Shown here: one piece after another, positions 36,801-43,973 of the stretch
Position numbering within the stretch: the stretch's first letter is position 1
How the letters are laid out: the number at the start of each line of letters is the position of its first letter
Assembly (NCBI RefSeq): GCF_009765985.1
Contig: NZ_LMUM01000034.1
Location: 698,910 to 762,909, forward strand
Direction: 5' to 3'
Length of the DNA stretch: 64,000 nucleotides
Source: Acidobacterium sp. S8
GTDB taxonomy: Bacteria; Acidobacteriota; Terriglobia; Terriglobales; Acidobacteriaceae
The notes under the pieces: model-generated
Database searches by the model: none
What the model was told of the DNA's origin: nothing
The model's input: only the letters and a program-made list of their open reading frames with translations
Program-made: the position numbers and the translations under genes

Positions 36801-37332
36801 TCTCAGCTTCGCCGACCATGCTTCCAACTGGGCGGAAAGAAATGTCTTCGGCAGATGGCAGCTCTCCGGAACGTCACAGTTCCAGAGCGGCTATCCGCTC
36901 TCCGTATCCACTGGCGACGACTTCGCCGGAGTAGGACCGGGATCGGGCAATCAGCTATGGACAATCACTGGACCCGTGCAGATGCTCAAGAAAAGTTCGC
37001 CCAACAATTCAAATGGCAACTTATGGTTCACTCCAGGGGTATTTCAGCAGCCAGCCGCGGGAACGTTCTCTGCACGTGAAACACGGAACCAGGTCTATGG
37101 GCCGGGCTTCCAGAGCTGGAACATCGCCATGCAGAAAGCCTTTTCGATCATTCCCGCGCATGAAAACAACCGTCTCATCTTCAAGGCCGAGGCTTTCAAT
37201 TTTCTGAATCACCCCAACCTCGACAATCCCAACACCACGCCAACCAGCAATACCTTTGGGAAGGCGACCGCCAAGGGAAATACTTACGCCTCTGACCGCC
37301 AGATGCAGTTCAGCCTGCGCTATCAGTTCTAA
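33898..37332 (+). CDS. TonB-dependent receptor with carboxypeptidase-regulatory-like domain (Oar-like)
   Basis: 1144-residue outer-membrane receptor. A signal peptide (FIFLSLGLLLAPLAQAQ) precedes a carboxypeptidase-regulatory-like beta-sandwich (about 27-110, ISGTITDSAGAVLPRATVTI). A plug domain follows (about 120-250, ending YGRASGGIIRIVPKSGTSDFHG) and then a large beta-barrel ending MQFSLRYQF, whose final Phe is a typical barrel-assembly signal. GAGGAG lies ahead of the ATG. No SusD-like partner or TonB gene is adjacent, as usual for acidobacterial Oar-like receptors. Ligand unknown; polysaccharide breakdown products are a common guess. A strong terminator follows. Confidence 0.92.
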   Translation: MLIRWRLFIFLSLGLLLAPLAQAQSDNASISGTITDSAGAVLPRATVTIRNEATTEVRSATSNDGGFYTVTNLAPGTYTVRIEAQGFESYVQSHAHLDPSIGLRIDANLRIGSSATTVNVVANANVVQTQTAAVGQLVTQQQVQAIQLNGRNPMYLAQLEPGVRRSSSISNFNFGLDNGININGSNSRENGMTFDGAPMVRSRGNGTSIGVADTDSTSEMQVLTAAYPAEYGRASGGIIRIVPKSGTSDFHGAAFEYLRNSFLNANTWSRKLSTDPSIYGHPPAFRFNQFGWNFNGPVWIPGVHFNTNKNKLFFLAGQEWIRYRHVDTDTRKVPTALMRGGDFSELLNPSNIFYGKAIQLVNPTTGAPYPGNIIPPDQLSANGLALLNAYPAPNAANPTYNWIDAAIYPEDQRKDTLVVDYLPSDSHHIRFSLLNYNYDSVSPHYGNFNRTPQVWHRPNQVAVFHYTWTVSPTMVNEAYVSGSADHVRIGIDLSSGLYNRTNYGINYPYLFPGGDKEIPDKIPTIQIANFDTLDGGPYPSHSGGVVWDFADSLTKIIGNHTLKAGVLYERESQNDFDQINVSSTTPGATNNQNGFFTFTDTRGGNPSSNAGVGNTALGLFDTYGEIGVRAYTIFLANMYEYFVQDTWRAKPNLVIEYGLRHSIMQPYYARWGNLSVFSPATYDPSTAPTVDPTTGFVSGSNLYDGIVIPGSSFPSEAKGHVPDDILNGQYNNLFHGFDRGYNPTVWTNIQPRVGITYSLDSRTVIRAGAGRYFDRLGVSDSVHLGGNPPFQPSATVSYGAVNDPGGIGANNYPINMTSYAYHFPSPEAWSWTFTTEHEFSGLGVFTLGYVGRHGLHLQHLENINQLVAGTRQANPDIAKPDALRPFQGFSVIQQQTNDGISMYHGLQANLKRRVTHGLMFGVAYTWSKSTDTASDAGTNIPNYYDPKEFYGPSDYDTRHILVINYVWDLSFADHASNWAERNVFGRWQLSGTSQFQSGYPLSVSTGDDFAGVGPGSGNQLWTITGPVQMLKKSSPNNSNGNLWFTPGVFQQPAAGTFSARETRNQVYGPGFQSWNIAMQKAFSIIPAHENNRLIFKAEAFNFLNHPNLDNPNTTPTSNTFGKATAKGNTYASDRQMQFSLRYQF

Positions 37333-37349
37333 GTTTGATGTGCCTCCTG

Positions 37350-37387
37350 AAGCGACAGCAGCCAGGTGCTGCTGTCGCTTATTTTTT
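37350..37387 (+). terminator. Rho-independent terminator after the first Oar-like receptor
   Basis: AAGCGACAGCAGC and GCTGCTGTCGCTT form a perfect 13-base stem with a five-base loop, followed by ATTTTTTCC. Confidence 0.95.
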
Positions 37388-37425
37388 CCTGCAAAAAATC
37401 TCTATGCCGGGTGATCGCAAGCTAT

Positions 37426-37541
37426 CCCACCCTTTACCTTCGGCTCAGGATGGGTACCCGGAATTCAGTGCCGCGTCGAAAACTGCGTTCCGAGACAAGG
37501 GTGCGGGTGCCCGATCCTGAGCGCAGCGAAGATTCTCTCTC
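37426..37541. repeat. REP-like palindrome plus a degraded second copy
   Basis: CCCACCCTTTACCTTCGGCT-type unit ending in GGGTACCC at 37426-37459. A partial inverse copy follows (GGGTGCCCGATCCTGAGCG, about 37508-37527), running into GAAGATTCTCTC of the other repeat family. Confidence 0.65.
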
Positions 37542-37595
37542 GCACTTCAAGCATTTTTTTCTCTTTAGGGGTGTCCAGAGGGGATATTTCTCTTT

Positions 37596-37919
37596 TTAGA
37601 TGGCGGGCAGGAGCGCGGGGAAGAGTTTGCTTCCGTCGTAGGGTGTTTCACTGCGAAGCATCCCATAAATGGCATGGAGCAGTTTGCGAGCGACGGCGAT
37701 GATCGCCTGCAGCTTGGCCTTGTGACGACTCAGAAGTGTTTCGTAGAACGCCTTCAGGTGGGGATCGAGACGAACGGCGACCAGGGCGGGCATGTAGAGC
37801 GCGCGACGCAGATACCGATTGCCAGCCCGACTCATGCGGGAGGGCTTGTGCACCGAGGTTCCCGAGACCTGATGTACTGGGTCCAGGCCACTGTGCGCCA
37901 CCCACTGCCTGCATGTTCA
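37596..37919 (-). pseudogene. IS110-family transposase, C-terminal remnant
   Basis: About 100 residues match the C-terminal Transposase_20 region of IS110 elements: QWVAHSGLDP, SRMSRAGNRYLRRALYMPAL with the catalytic-type Ser, and IAVARKLLHAIYGMLR. Upstream a stop at 37917 and frame changes destroy the reading frame, and the N-terminal DEDD nuclease domain is absent. The remnant is therefore inactive. Remaining sequence to about 38030 may be further decayed element. It lies between the receptor terminator and the DUF1254 gene in an 800-base stretch without an intact gene. Confidence 0.85.
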
Positions 37920-38136
37920 AGGGCGGCGTCCATCCATGCAGTCCACCGTATTTTGCGGCATTGATGTGAGCGCCGCGACTCTTGCCGTAGCCCTTCATCA
38001 AGAAGATCAGCGGTTCGAGCAACGTGTTTTCAGCAATAACGGACCGAGATTAAGAAGCCTTGACCCCATTTTCCTCGCAAGGGGTTTGAAAATCCTCTCC
38101 CCGGTATAAAACGCAAATCATCCGTCGATACTTTCC

Positions 38137-39603
38137 CTATGGCTGCTGCATGACTCGCTGGATTGCGGGTGATTTCCATTGTCCGGTCAACAGCTCGGGC
38201 TTGGGCCAGTAATAGCGCAGGGTGAGCATAAACGGTCCTTTGGGAGCGGGAAGCCAATTGGCGTCCTTCTCTTTTCCGGGGGAGTCGGCCTGGATGTAGA
38301 TAGTCAGCCCGCCGTCGGGGTCGGTTTTCAGGTGCGGAAGCATGGGCGAGTTGATCAGGTAGCGGTGGATGGGGTTCGCGACCAGCAACTGCTCCGGCAA
38401 CTTATACATGGTGAGCGACCAGAAGGCATTGACGGGAGGCAGCTGTCCGGCGGCGAAACGGAGTGTGTATTTGTTCGCGCTGCCGTCGAGCGGCTGACCG
38501 GAGGAGTCTTTGTCGAGGATCGGGTAAAGGGCTTCATCGCGAGAGTTGGCGCCGATACCCATCTCTGTGCCGGTAGCGCGCGCGAGGTAATCGTTCTTTA
38601 GATAGTCGCGCGATCCGAAGAGAGTGTCGGTCTTGCCTGCCATGGACGCACGCTTGGCTTCAATGGCCTTCTGCCCTTCTTCCAGACCGGTCTTAAGAAA
38701 GGTCTGCAGCTGAGGCGAAAAGGCGGAGGCATCGAAAGGCTTTCCGGGAAGAACGCCGATTCTCGCAAACTCGTTGCGCAACTGCACTTCGCTGGGGTGT
38801 GGCGGCACGGCGAACTGCAGAAGGAAGGCGAGCTGATTGAGGAATGGAAGCGAGGTCTGCTCGGCCGGTGCGATGGGCTTCGGCCAGTCGATGGCTGGCG
38901 GTTGGGGCGGCGCGGGGGTGTGCAGATACTCATGCAGGGTCTGGATTTTGTAGCCTGCCTGAATTTTTTTGACGTGGGCGAGGTCGGCGGGGTTGAAGAG
39001 CTGGGTGCGTCCGACAACGTTGACGAACGAAGTCTCTGACGGGAAGGTTCTGGTGATGTCCTTTGGGACTTCGCCCTTCCAGCCGGGACCGGTGATCAGG
39101 TATTTTCCGCCCTCATTTCCCGTGGTGCGGGTGCCGATGTAGGCGAAGTTGAAGGTATAGAGATCCATCAGCTGAAAGACGAAGTAGCGGTCCTTCTCCA
39201 TGGGGGGAATGGTGATGACGACGGGCTCGGCGCGGAGATCGAGGCCGGCAAAGGAGTATGGCGTGTCGGAGTTGGGAGTGACGAAGGCGGTATCGTCGGG
39301 AGTGAAGACGCGCGCGATGTTCAGGATGGTGTTGAAGGGGCCTTTGTACTGGGGATTATCCTTGTCGACGCTGAAGGCGTAGATGGTTTTGTAGACGGCG
39401 ACCATGGGCACACCGTAGATGTAGGCCTGTTTGGCGATCAGGCGCGCTTCGATCGGATTGAGAGAGGCGATGCTGGGCTGCGGTTGCGGTGAAGCTTTTT
39501 CAGGCGATGATGGCGCCGGTGCTGATTTGCATCCCGCGACTGCGACCACCAGGGCAAGCATCGATACAGCAAAACACTTCGCTGTTTGTATCGTGTCTCT
39601 CAC
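38137..39603 (-). CDS. DUF1254/DUF1214 lipoprotein
   Basis: 488 residues from the GTG at 39603, which has GGAGAGAG ahead of it. The track start at 39717 adds an unlikely non-exported leader. A lipoprotein signal (FAVSMLALVVAVAGCKS, lipobox VAGC) is followed by the DUF1254 domain (about 60-190, IYGVPMVAVYKTIYAF and FVTPNSDTPYSFAGLDLRAEP) and the DUF1214 domain (about 370-480, FWSLTMYKLPEQLLVANP). These paired domains are common in soil bacteria and bind unknown ligands. Catalytic activity is not established. Confidence 0.87.
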   Translation of the reverse strand: MRDTIQTAKCFAVSMLALVVAVAGCKSAPAPSSPEKASPQPQPSIASLNPIEARLIAKQAYIYGVPMVAVYKTIYAFSVDKDNPQYKGPFNTILNIARVFTPDDTAFVTPNSDTPYSFAGLDLRAEPVVITIPPMEKDRYFVFQLMDLYTFNFAYIGTRTTGNEGGKYLITGPGWKGEVPKDITRTFPSETSFVNVVGRTQLFNPADLAHVKKIQAGYKIQTLHEYLHTPAPPQPPAIDWPKPIAPAEQTSLPFLNQLAFLLQFAVPPHPSEVQLRNEFARIGVLPGKPFDASAFSPQLQTFLKTGLEEGQKAIEAKRASMAGKTDTLFGSRDYLKNDYLARATGTEMGIGANSRDEALYPILDKDSSGQPLDGSANKYTLRFAAGQLPPVNAFWSLTMYKLPEQLLVANPIHRYLINSPMLPHLKTDPDGGLTIYIQADSPGKEKDANWLPAPKGPFMLTLRYYWPKPELLTGQWKSPAIQRVMQQP

Positions 39604-39702
39604 GCTGCTCTCTCCGTTTGTGAATAGAGGAACTCTGATTCCTGAGTGGGGATCATTGTATGTCACGGTGGTTGGGGCTTGCGGGTTTGAAAGTTTCTGT
39701 AT

Positions 39703-39741
39703 CCCACCCTTTCGCAAAGTGCGCGAAAGGATGGGGCACCC
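39703..39741. repeat. REP-like palindrome
   Basis: CCCACCCTTTCGCAAAGTGCGCGAAAGG-type unit ending GGGGCACCC, between the DUF1254 and DinB genes. Confidence 0.8.
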
Positions 39742-39786
39742 AGGTTTTGGGGATTGCTTGAGGCTGGCTGACGGGCCGGAGGTACT

Positions 39787-40362
39787 ATGGTGGCGGAGCA
39801 GGAAGCGGTGATGACGCGTTCACCCAGGGTTCAGAATCAACTCGGCCGATCCGCGGTGCGAATGTTTGCCGCCAATGATCGCATGAACCAGATGCTGATC
39901 GAGCACCTTGACCCCGCGGCGTGGAGAGCCAAACCGCCGGGCAAGGTGCGTCCGATTGCGGCGATTTTTACGCATATGCACAATGTTCGCTGCAAGTGGG
40001 TGAGGCTGACGGCTCCGCACCTGAAGGTTCCGGCGCTGCTCAATCGTGCGCATTGCACTCCCGAGGAGGTTCGCGCTGGATTGGCGGAGAGCGCCGCTCG
40101 CTGCGTGGAGATGCTGGCGGAAGCGTTTGGTGATGGTGAGGGTCGGATTGAGGAATTTCGCAGAGATGGCTGGGCTCCGGCGTGGCCGGTTGGCGTGGAG
40201 ATGCTTTGCTACATGCTCGCTCATGAGGCTCATCATCGCGGGCAGGTGCTGATGCTGGCGCATCAGCTTGGGTTTTCGCTGGAGTATGAGGTGGCGGATG
40301 GGATCTGGAATTGGGAGAAGCTTTGGAGGGAGTGTGGGGCGGATGGTGGACCTGGTTCTTGA
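39787..40362 (+). CDS. DinB-family metal-dependent protein
   Basis: 191-residue four-helix-bundle protein of the DinB/YfiT superfamily. The three metal-ligand histidines appear in IFTHMHNVR (about 59-65) and LAHEAHHRGQVLML (about 150-160). The ATG at 39787 follows CGGAGG directly. The helical order and the HxxHHRGQ motif are diagnostic. Family members include thiol-dependent S-transferases, but the substrate here is unknown. Monocistronic, in a repeat-rich neighbourhood. Confidence 0.85.
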   Translation: MVAEQEAVMTRSPRVQNQLGRSAVRMFAANDRMNQMLIEHLDPAAWRAKPPGKVRPIAAIFTHMHNVRCKWVRLTAPHLKVPALLNRAHCTPEEVRAGLAESAARCVEMLAEAFGDGEGRIEEFRRDGWAPAWPVGVEMLCYMLAHEAHHRGQVLMLAHQLGFSLEYEVADGIWNWEKLWRECGADGGPGS

Positions 40363-40404
40363 GGCTGGAGGGGGTGAGGTGGTCGCCTTCGGCGACGGTT
40401 TTAT

Positions 40405-40434
40405 TCCGGGGACTGAAGTCCCCGGCTTCTACCG
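40405..40434. repeat. Single GGGGACTGAAGTCCCC palindrome with GCTTCTACC-type tail
   Basis: GGGGACTGAAGTCCCCGGCT followed by TCTACC, a diverged single copy of the family seen at 17302, 20828 and 57811. It sits in the 357-base gap between the DinB and RAYT genes, which holds only repeats. Confidence 0.7.
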
Positions 40435-40483
40435 GGAGGCGCGAAAGCGCCTCTTTTGTTTACGACCTCGAAGATTCTGCTTT

Positions 40484-40516
40484 CCCACCCTTTGCTTCGC
40501 AAAGGATGGGGCACCC
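40484..40516. repeat. REP-like palindrome upstream of RAYT (outer copy)
   Basis: CCTTTGCTTCGCAAAGG core with CCCA before and GGGGCACCC after. Nearly the same sequence as the copy at 41248 downstream of the transposase gene, and in the same orientation. Confidence 0.9.
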
Positions 40517-40612
40517 GGCATAACGATTACGTTTATCGATGGAACTTAAACAGCATTGCCGAAAAATCTGGATTTTCGGCGCGAGCCAATTACTGAGGCT
40601 TAAATGCTGGTT

Positions 40613-40652
40613 GGGTGCCCCATCCTTTCGCGGTTTTTGCGAAAGGGTGGGA
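40613..40652. repeat. REP-like palindrome upstream of RAYT (inner copy, inverted)
   Basis: GGGTGCCCCATCCTTTCGCG...GCGAAAGGGTGGG, the inverse orientation of the copies at 40484 and 41248. With the copy at 41248 it forms inverted ends of a 668-base unit carrying the transposase gene. Confidence 0.9.
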
Positions 40653-40719
40653 GACGACTACTCTTCGGTAATCTTTTACCAAGTTGTCTTAGGTGAAAAG
40701 ATGAGAACCGAACCTCGTC

Positions 40720-41235
40720 ATGCCTAAAGGACTTGTCCGATACTACGGTGGAGACGATCTCCATTTCATCACTTTTAGTTGCTACCATCGGCTTCCTTTT
40801 CTGGATACCGCCGAAGCGCGGAGTGTCTTTCTGGAAATGCTCGAAGACGCTCGACGAAAATATCTGTTTCGCGTGGCTGGATACGTGGTTATGCCGGAAC
40901 ATGTTCATCTGCTTGTGAGCGAGCCGCAGATCGGAACTCCTTCCACGGTTCTACAGGTTGTGAAGCAGCGTACCGCGAGAAAGATTCACGATGTCATTCG
41001 AGGGCAGATGTGGCAGCGGCGTTTTTATGACTTCAACGTTTTCACTCAGGAGAAGGTGACTGAGAAATTGTTTTATATGCATGAGAATCCGGTGAAGCGC
41101 GGGCTGGTTTTGTCTGCGGAGGAATGGAGTTGGAGTAGTGCGCGGTTCTATCGTTCAGGGGAGCAGGGTGTGGTGAAGATTCTGGATGAGAAGATTGTTG
41201 CTTGTCAGGAATTGACTCGAGTATCGCTTGTTTAG
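40720..41235 (+). CDS. REP-associated tyrosine transposase (RAYT, Y1_Tnp family)
   Basis: 171-residue single-domain HUH nuclease related to IS200/IS605 transposases. The HUH motif is VMPEHVHLLV near residue 60. The family signature YMHENPVKRGLVLSAEEWSWSSAR (quoted in part: NPVKRGLV) is near residue 120. RAYTs are single-copy domesticated transposases that process REP palindromes. Here such palindromes lie on both sides (40484, 40613, 41248) and elsewhere in the window, which fits the role directly. The frame is intact, so it may be active. Confidence 0.92.
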   Translation: MPKGLVRYYGGDDLHFITFSCYHRLPFLDTAEARSVFLEMLEDARRKYLFRVAGYVVMPEHVHLLVSEPQIGTPSTVLQVVKQRTARKIHDVIRGQMWQRRFYDFNVFTQEKVTEKLFYMHENPVKRGLVLSAEEWSWSSARFYRSGEQGVVKILDEKIVACQELTRVSLV

Positions 41236-41247
41236 ATTTTTTGCTTT

Positions 41248-41280
41248 CCCACCCTTTGCTTCGCAAAGGATGGGGCACCC
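41248..41280. repeat. REP-like palindrome downstream of RAYT
   Basis: CCTTTGCTTCGCAAAGG core with CCCA before and GGGGCACCC after, 12 bases after the transposase stop. It may also work as a transcription stop for that gene. Confidence 0.9.
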
Positions 41281-41307
41281 GACATTTTGGCAACCGATGT
41301 AGAAAGT

Positions 41308-41336
41308 AAAAGCCCGGCGCTTGGCCGGGCTTTTTG
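41308..41336. terminator. Rho-independent terminator between RAYT and the radical SAM gene
   Basis: AAAAGCCCGGC and GCCGGGCTTTTT form a strong hairpin with A and T flanks on either side. The genes converge here, so it can act in both directions. Confidence 0.88.
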
Positions 41337-41375
41337 CTTTTGCGCCGAAGGCGCGTGTCGCTGGACGCGTAGTCC

Positions 41376-43466
41376 CTAGTCACCCATGACTTCTTCGGTA
41401 GCGGGGGCTGGCTTTGGGGCCGGGGCGATGGAGTTGATGGAGACGAGGCCTTCGACTGGCTTTTCGCCGAGGACGTGCTCGCGATAGAGCTTGGCCATCT
41501 GCGCGTTTTCGGCGTCCTGCTTGAGCTTGGCGTCGCGGGCGCGAATCTTTTCTTCGCGCGAGTTCTTGGCTACGCCCAGCTTGTCGAGGGTGTCGTTGGC
41601 GGCGGCGTTCACGTGCTCGTCGTTCAGGAGCAGCGTGTGCTGCGCGTCGCCCATGCCCACCTTCTTACCACCGGCGAAGATTTCGTGACGGCCATGCTCG
41701 TCGTACCACTTGGTGAGCGTGGAGGTCATATGCATCTTCTCGATGATGTTGCGCCAGCCCACGCCCGTGTTGTAGGCGCAGAAGCTGATTTCGCCTTCCT
41801 GGGTGGCGTAAGGGATGATGCACTGCTCGGTGCGGCGGAAATCGTAGTTGAAGAGATCCTGGAACCACATGCCGGCGATGAAGAGGAAGTTCCAGCGATC
41901 GGCGCGACGCATTTCGATGTCGGCCATGGTGCGGTCAGCCTTCACCGAGCCGTACTTGCGGTTGGTGGAGCCGGAGAACTTGTCGAACTTCTTCAGAAGG
42001 TCGCCGATGCGCATGTGCGTGGGCGCCTTGGTCGGATCATAGTTCCGCAGAAGCGCGAGCGTGATGCCGACGAGCGAGAGGAACTTGCCGCGAGCGGCAT
42101 CGTTGACCTTGGCTACGTCTTTGGCGAGGCGATCGGCGTTGAGGAAGGCGGTGACGGGCACGGCTTCCTTGGTTTCCTTGTCGATCATGATGGCCATGCC
42201 GATGCCGCAGTTCGGGTGGCATCCGCAGGAGATCTGTCCCCAGTCGCGGTCAGGGCCGTGGACGAGGTCGGCGAAGTCGGAGAAGGTCGAAATGAAGCTG
42301 ATGGGGAACCAGTCGCGGGTCGGCTCGCCGATGCCGGTCTGGTTCTTCACGTCGTGCGCGAGGTGCGAGAGGGTGTAACGCTGGGCTTCGCGGCGCTCAT
42401 CGCTAACTTCCTCGTCGCGGCCGGTAAAGGATACGGGCTGGAAGCTGAGGAAGTTGATTTTCTTGGGGTTGTCGAGGGCGAACTGGATGATGTGGCCGAC
42501 CTGCTCGTTATTGATGCCGTTGATGATGGTCGTTACGGGAACGATGTCGACACCGGCTTCGTGCAGGTTGTGGATGGCCTGGAGCTTCACATCAAAGAGG
42601 TTACCGACCTTGCGGTGCGAGTTGGCAGCGTTGCCGATGCCGTCGAACTGGAGGTAAGCGTAACGCAGACCGGCTTCGGCTGCGGCGCGGCTGAACTCCT
42701 TCGACTTAGCGAACTCGATACCGTTGGTCGCGGCCTGGACGGACTCGTAACCGACCTTGCGGGCGTAGGCGACCGCGTCGAGGAAGTAGGGCGAGAGCGT
42801 CGGCTCACCGCCGGAGAACTGGACCGACATCTGACGACGCGGCTTGATGGTGATCGCGTTGTCGAGCATGGTCTTGATTTCGTCCCACGTCAGCTCGTGG
42901 ACGAAGCCAACCTGGTTGGCGTCCATGAAGCAGGGGTCGCACATCATGTTGCAGCGGTTGGTCAGATCGATGGTGAGGACCGAGCCGCGGCCATGGGTGA
43001 CCGTCGAAGTGCCGTGGTTGTGAAGCTTTTCGTCGTTGTGGGCCTTGATGTCGCGGCCGGGGAAGACCTCTTCGAGGTGCTTGAAGAAGGCGGTGTCGAT
43101 GGACATGACGTCTTCGAAGTGGCCGTGCTTGGGGCAGTCCTTAACCATAAGGATCTTGCCGTCGCGCTCGATGATCTGCGCCTTGATCTCGCCAACCTTC
43201 TCATTCAGAAGGATTTCGTGAGGCAGCTTGCCGTCGATGATCTGCTGGCGGATCTCAGGGATGCACTTGGGGCAAAGGGAATCGGTGGTGCGGGGCCATC
43301 CAAGGGGGGGCTTTTCCTTCTGGTAGGACTTCAACAGAGGCTTGTCGGACCACTTGGGGGTGAATGATTCGTTGGGGCTGATGCGGTTCAGTCTCTCGAA
43401 GACGGACCATGCGCCTTGTGCGGCGATGGTGACCGCGCGCTCTGCGTATTTGGTGGCTTTCGACAT
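41376..43466 (-). CDS. Tes-like radical SAM protein, candidate membrane-spanning-lipid synthase
   Basis: 696-residue cysteine-rich radical SAM protein. The radical SAM cluster is bound by CNMMCDPC (Cys172, 176, 179), with SGGEPT at 218-223 for SAM. An N-terminal metal-site-like pattern SLCPKC (65, 68) plus VKDCPKHGHF (111) and extra cysteines in SCGCHPNCGIG (414, 416, 420) and further on (549, 563) suggest additional iron centres. The N-terminal CPxC...CPxHGxF layout is that of the archaeal tetraether synthase (Tes/MJ0619) family, which joins lipid tails carbon to carbon. Acidobacteria make iso-diabolic acid and branched tetraethers, so the same chemistry is the best guess. AGGAG precedes the ATG; monocistronic. 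Family firm, substrate inferred. Confidence 0.72.
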   Translation of the reverse strand: MSKATKYAERAVTIAAQGAWSVFERLNRISPNESFTPKWSDKPLLKSYQKEKPPLGWPRTTDSLCPKCIPEIRQQIIDGKLPHEILLNEKVGEIKAQIIERDGKILMVKDCPKHGHFEDVMSIDTAFFKHLEEVFPGRDIKAHNDEKLHNHGTSTVTHGRGSVLTIDLTNRCNMMCDPCFMDANQVGFVHELTWDEIKTMLDNAITIKPRRQMSVQFSGGEPTLSPYFLDAVAYARKVGYESVQAATNGIEFAKSKEFSRAAAEAGLRYAYLQFDGIGNAANSHRKVGNLFDVKLQAIHNLHEAGVDIVPVTTIINGINNEQVGHIIQFALDNPKKINFLSFQPVSFTGRDEEVSDERREAQRYTLSHLAHDVKNQTGIGEPTRDWFPISFISTFSDFADLVHGPDRDWGQISCGCHPNCGIGMAIMIDKETKEAVPVTAFLNADRLAKDVAKVNDAARGKFLSLVGITLALLRNYDPTKAPTHMRIGDLLKKFDKFSGSTNRKYGSVKADRTMADIEMRRADRWNFLFIAGMWFQDLFNYDFRRTEQCIIPYATQEGEISFCAYNTGVGWRNIIEKMHMTSTLTKWYDEHGRHEIFAGGKKVGMGDAQHTLLLNDEHVNAAANDTLDKLGVAKNSREEKIRARDAKLKQDAENAQMAKLYREHVLGEKPVEGLVSINSIAPAPKPAPATEEVMGD

Positions 43467-43973
43467 TTTTCGGATTCTCCTGATGCTTCCCTACCGGGCT
43501 ACAAACTGACCAAAAAAGCTGCTTTCGGACAGGAAAGCCAAGCTTAAATGTTTACGGCCCTCAGCGGAAGTGCGTTTTAAGGTAACTGCCGCTTCCAGAG
43601 GACTTTACCAGCATCCAGCATAGGCTCTCGGAAGGGATTGAAGAAACGACTTCGGCTGAATGGGGAAAATTGGTGTTCAGACGGGAATCGTTGGGGGTGA
43701 ATGGGACGGATGTTCGGCCCTGCTGGTTTTGTACCGCGGTCCGGAGGGCCGAGAAGCGGCTGCAAGGAAGCGCTGGAAGAACCCAAGTTCAGGTGTTGTT
43801 GAGGAGGTAGCTTATCTGTTAATGAAACTTAAATTTTGTACTTGCGCAATGAGTAAAGTTTGCGGATGATGTTGACTAATTTATATACCGGCGCGCTGGA
43901 TCGATCGGCAAGCGCCGGCTGTCTGTAAGGCGGCGCGAAGCGCGCAAATCACCCTATTTGAGAGGCCCCATAA
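43467..43973. other. 507-base divergent intergenic region
   Basis: Separates the radical SAM gene (-) from a receptor gene (+). No convincing gene: the 69-residue ORF at 43660 lacks a ribosome-binding site and recognisable features. An AT-rich stretch at 43820-43890 contains TTGCGG and TATATA spaced by 16 bases, a weak promoter candidate for the receptor. GAGAGG lies eight bases before the receptor ATG. Confidence 0.4.

Noticed and set aside
37596-38030. IS110 remnant as a possible source of a bridge RNA
   Set aside because: The N-terminal nuclease domain and the upstream flank that would carry the RNA in IS110 elements are missing, and the frame is broken.
40407-41281. Integron or IS200/IS605 element with TnpB
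   Set aside because: No tnpB, integrase or attC-like site; the small HUH protein with NPVKRGLV and adjacent REPs fits a RAYT better.
41475-43367. 630-residue plus-strand ORF opposite the radical SAM gene
   Set aside because: A long shadow frame caused by high GC at third positions; its translation is Val/Glu/Asp/Gly repetitive without family motifs, while the minus strand has clear cysteine motifs.
43660-43869. 69-residue ORF between the radical SAM and receptor genes
   Set aside because: No ribosome-binding site, no signal or domain pattern, and it overlaps the AT-rich promoter-like stretch.
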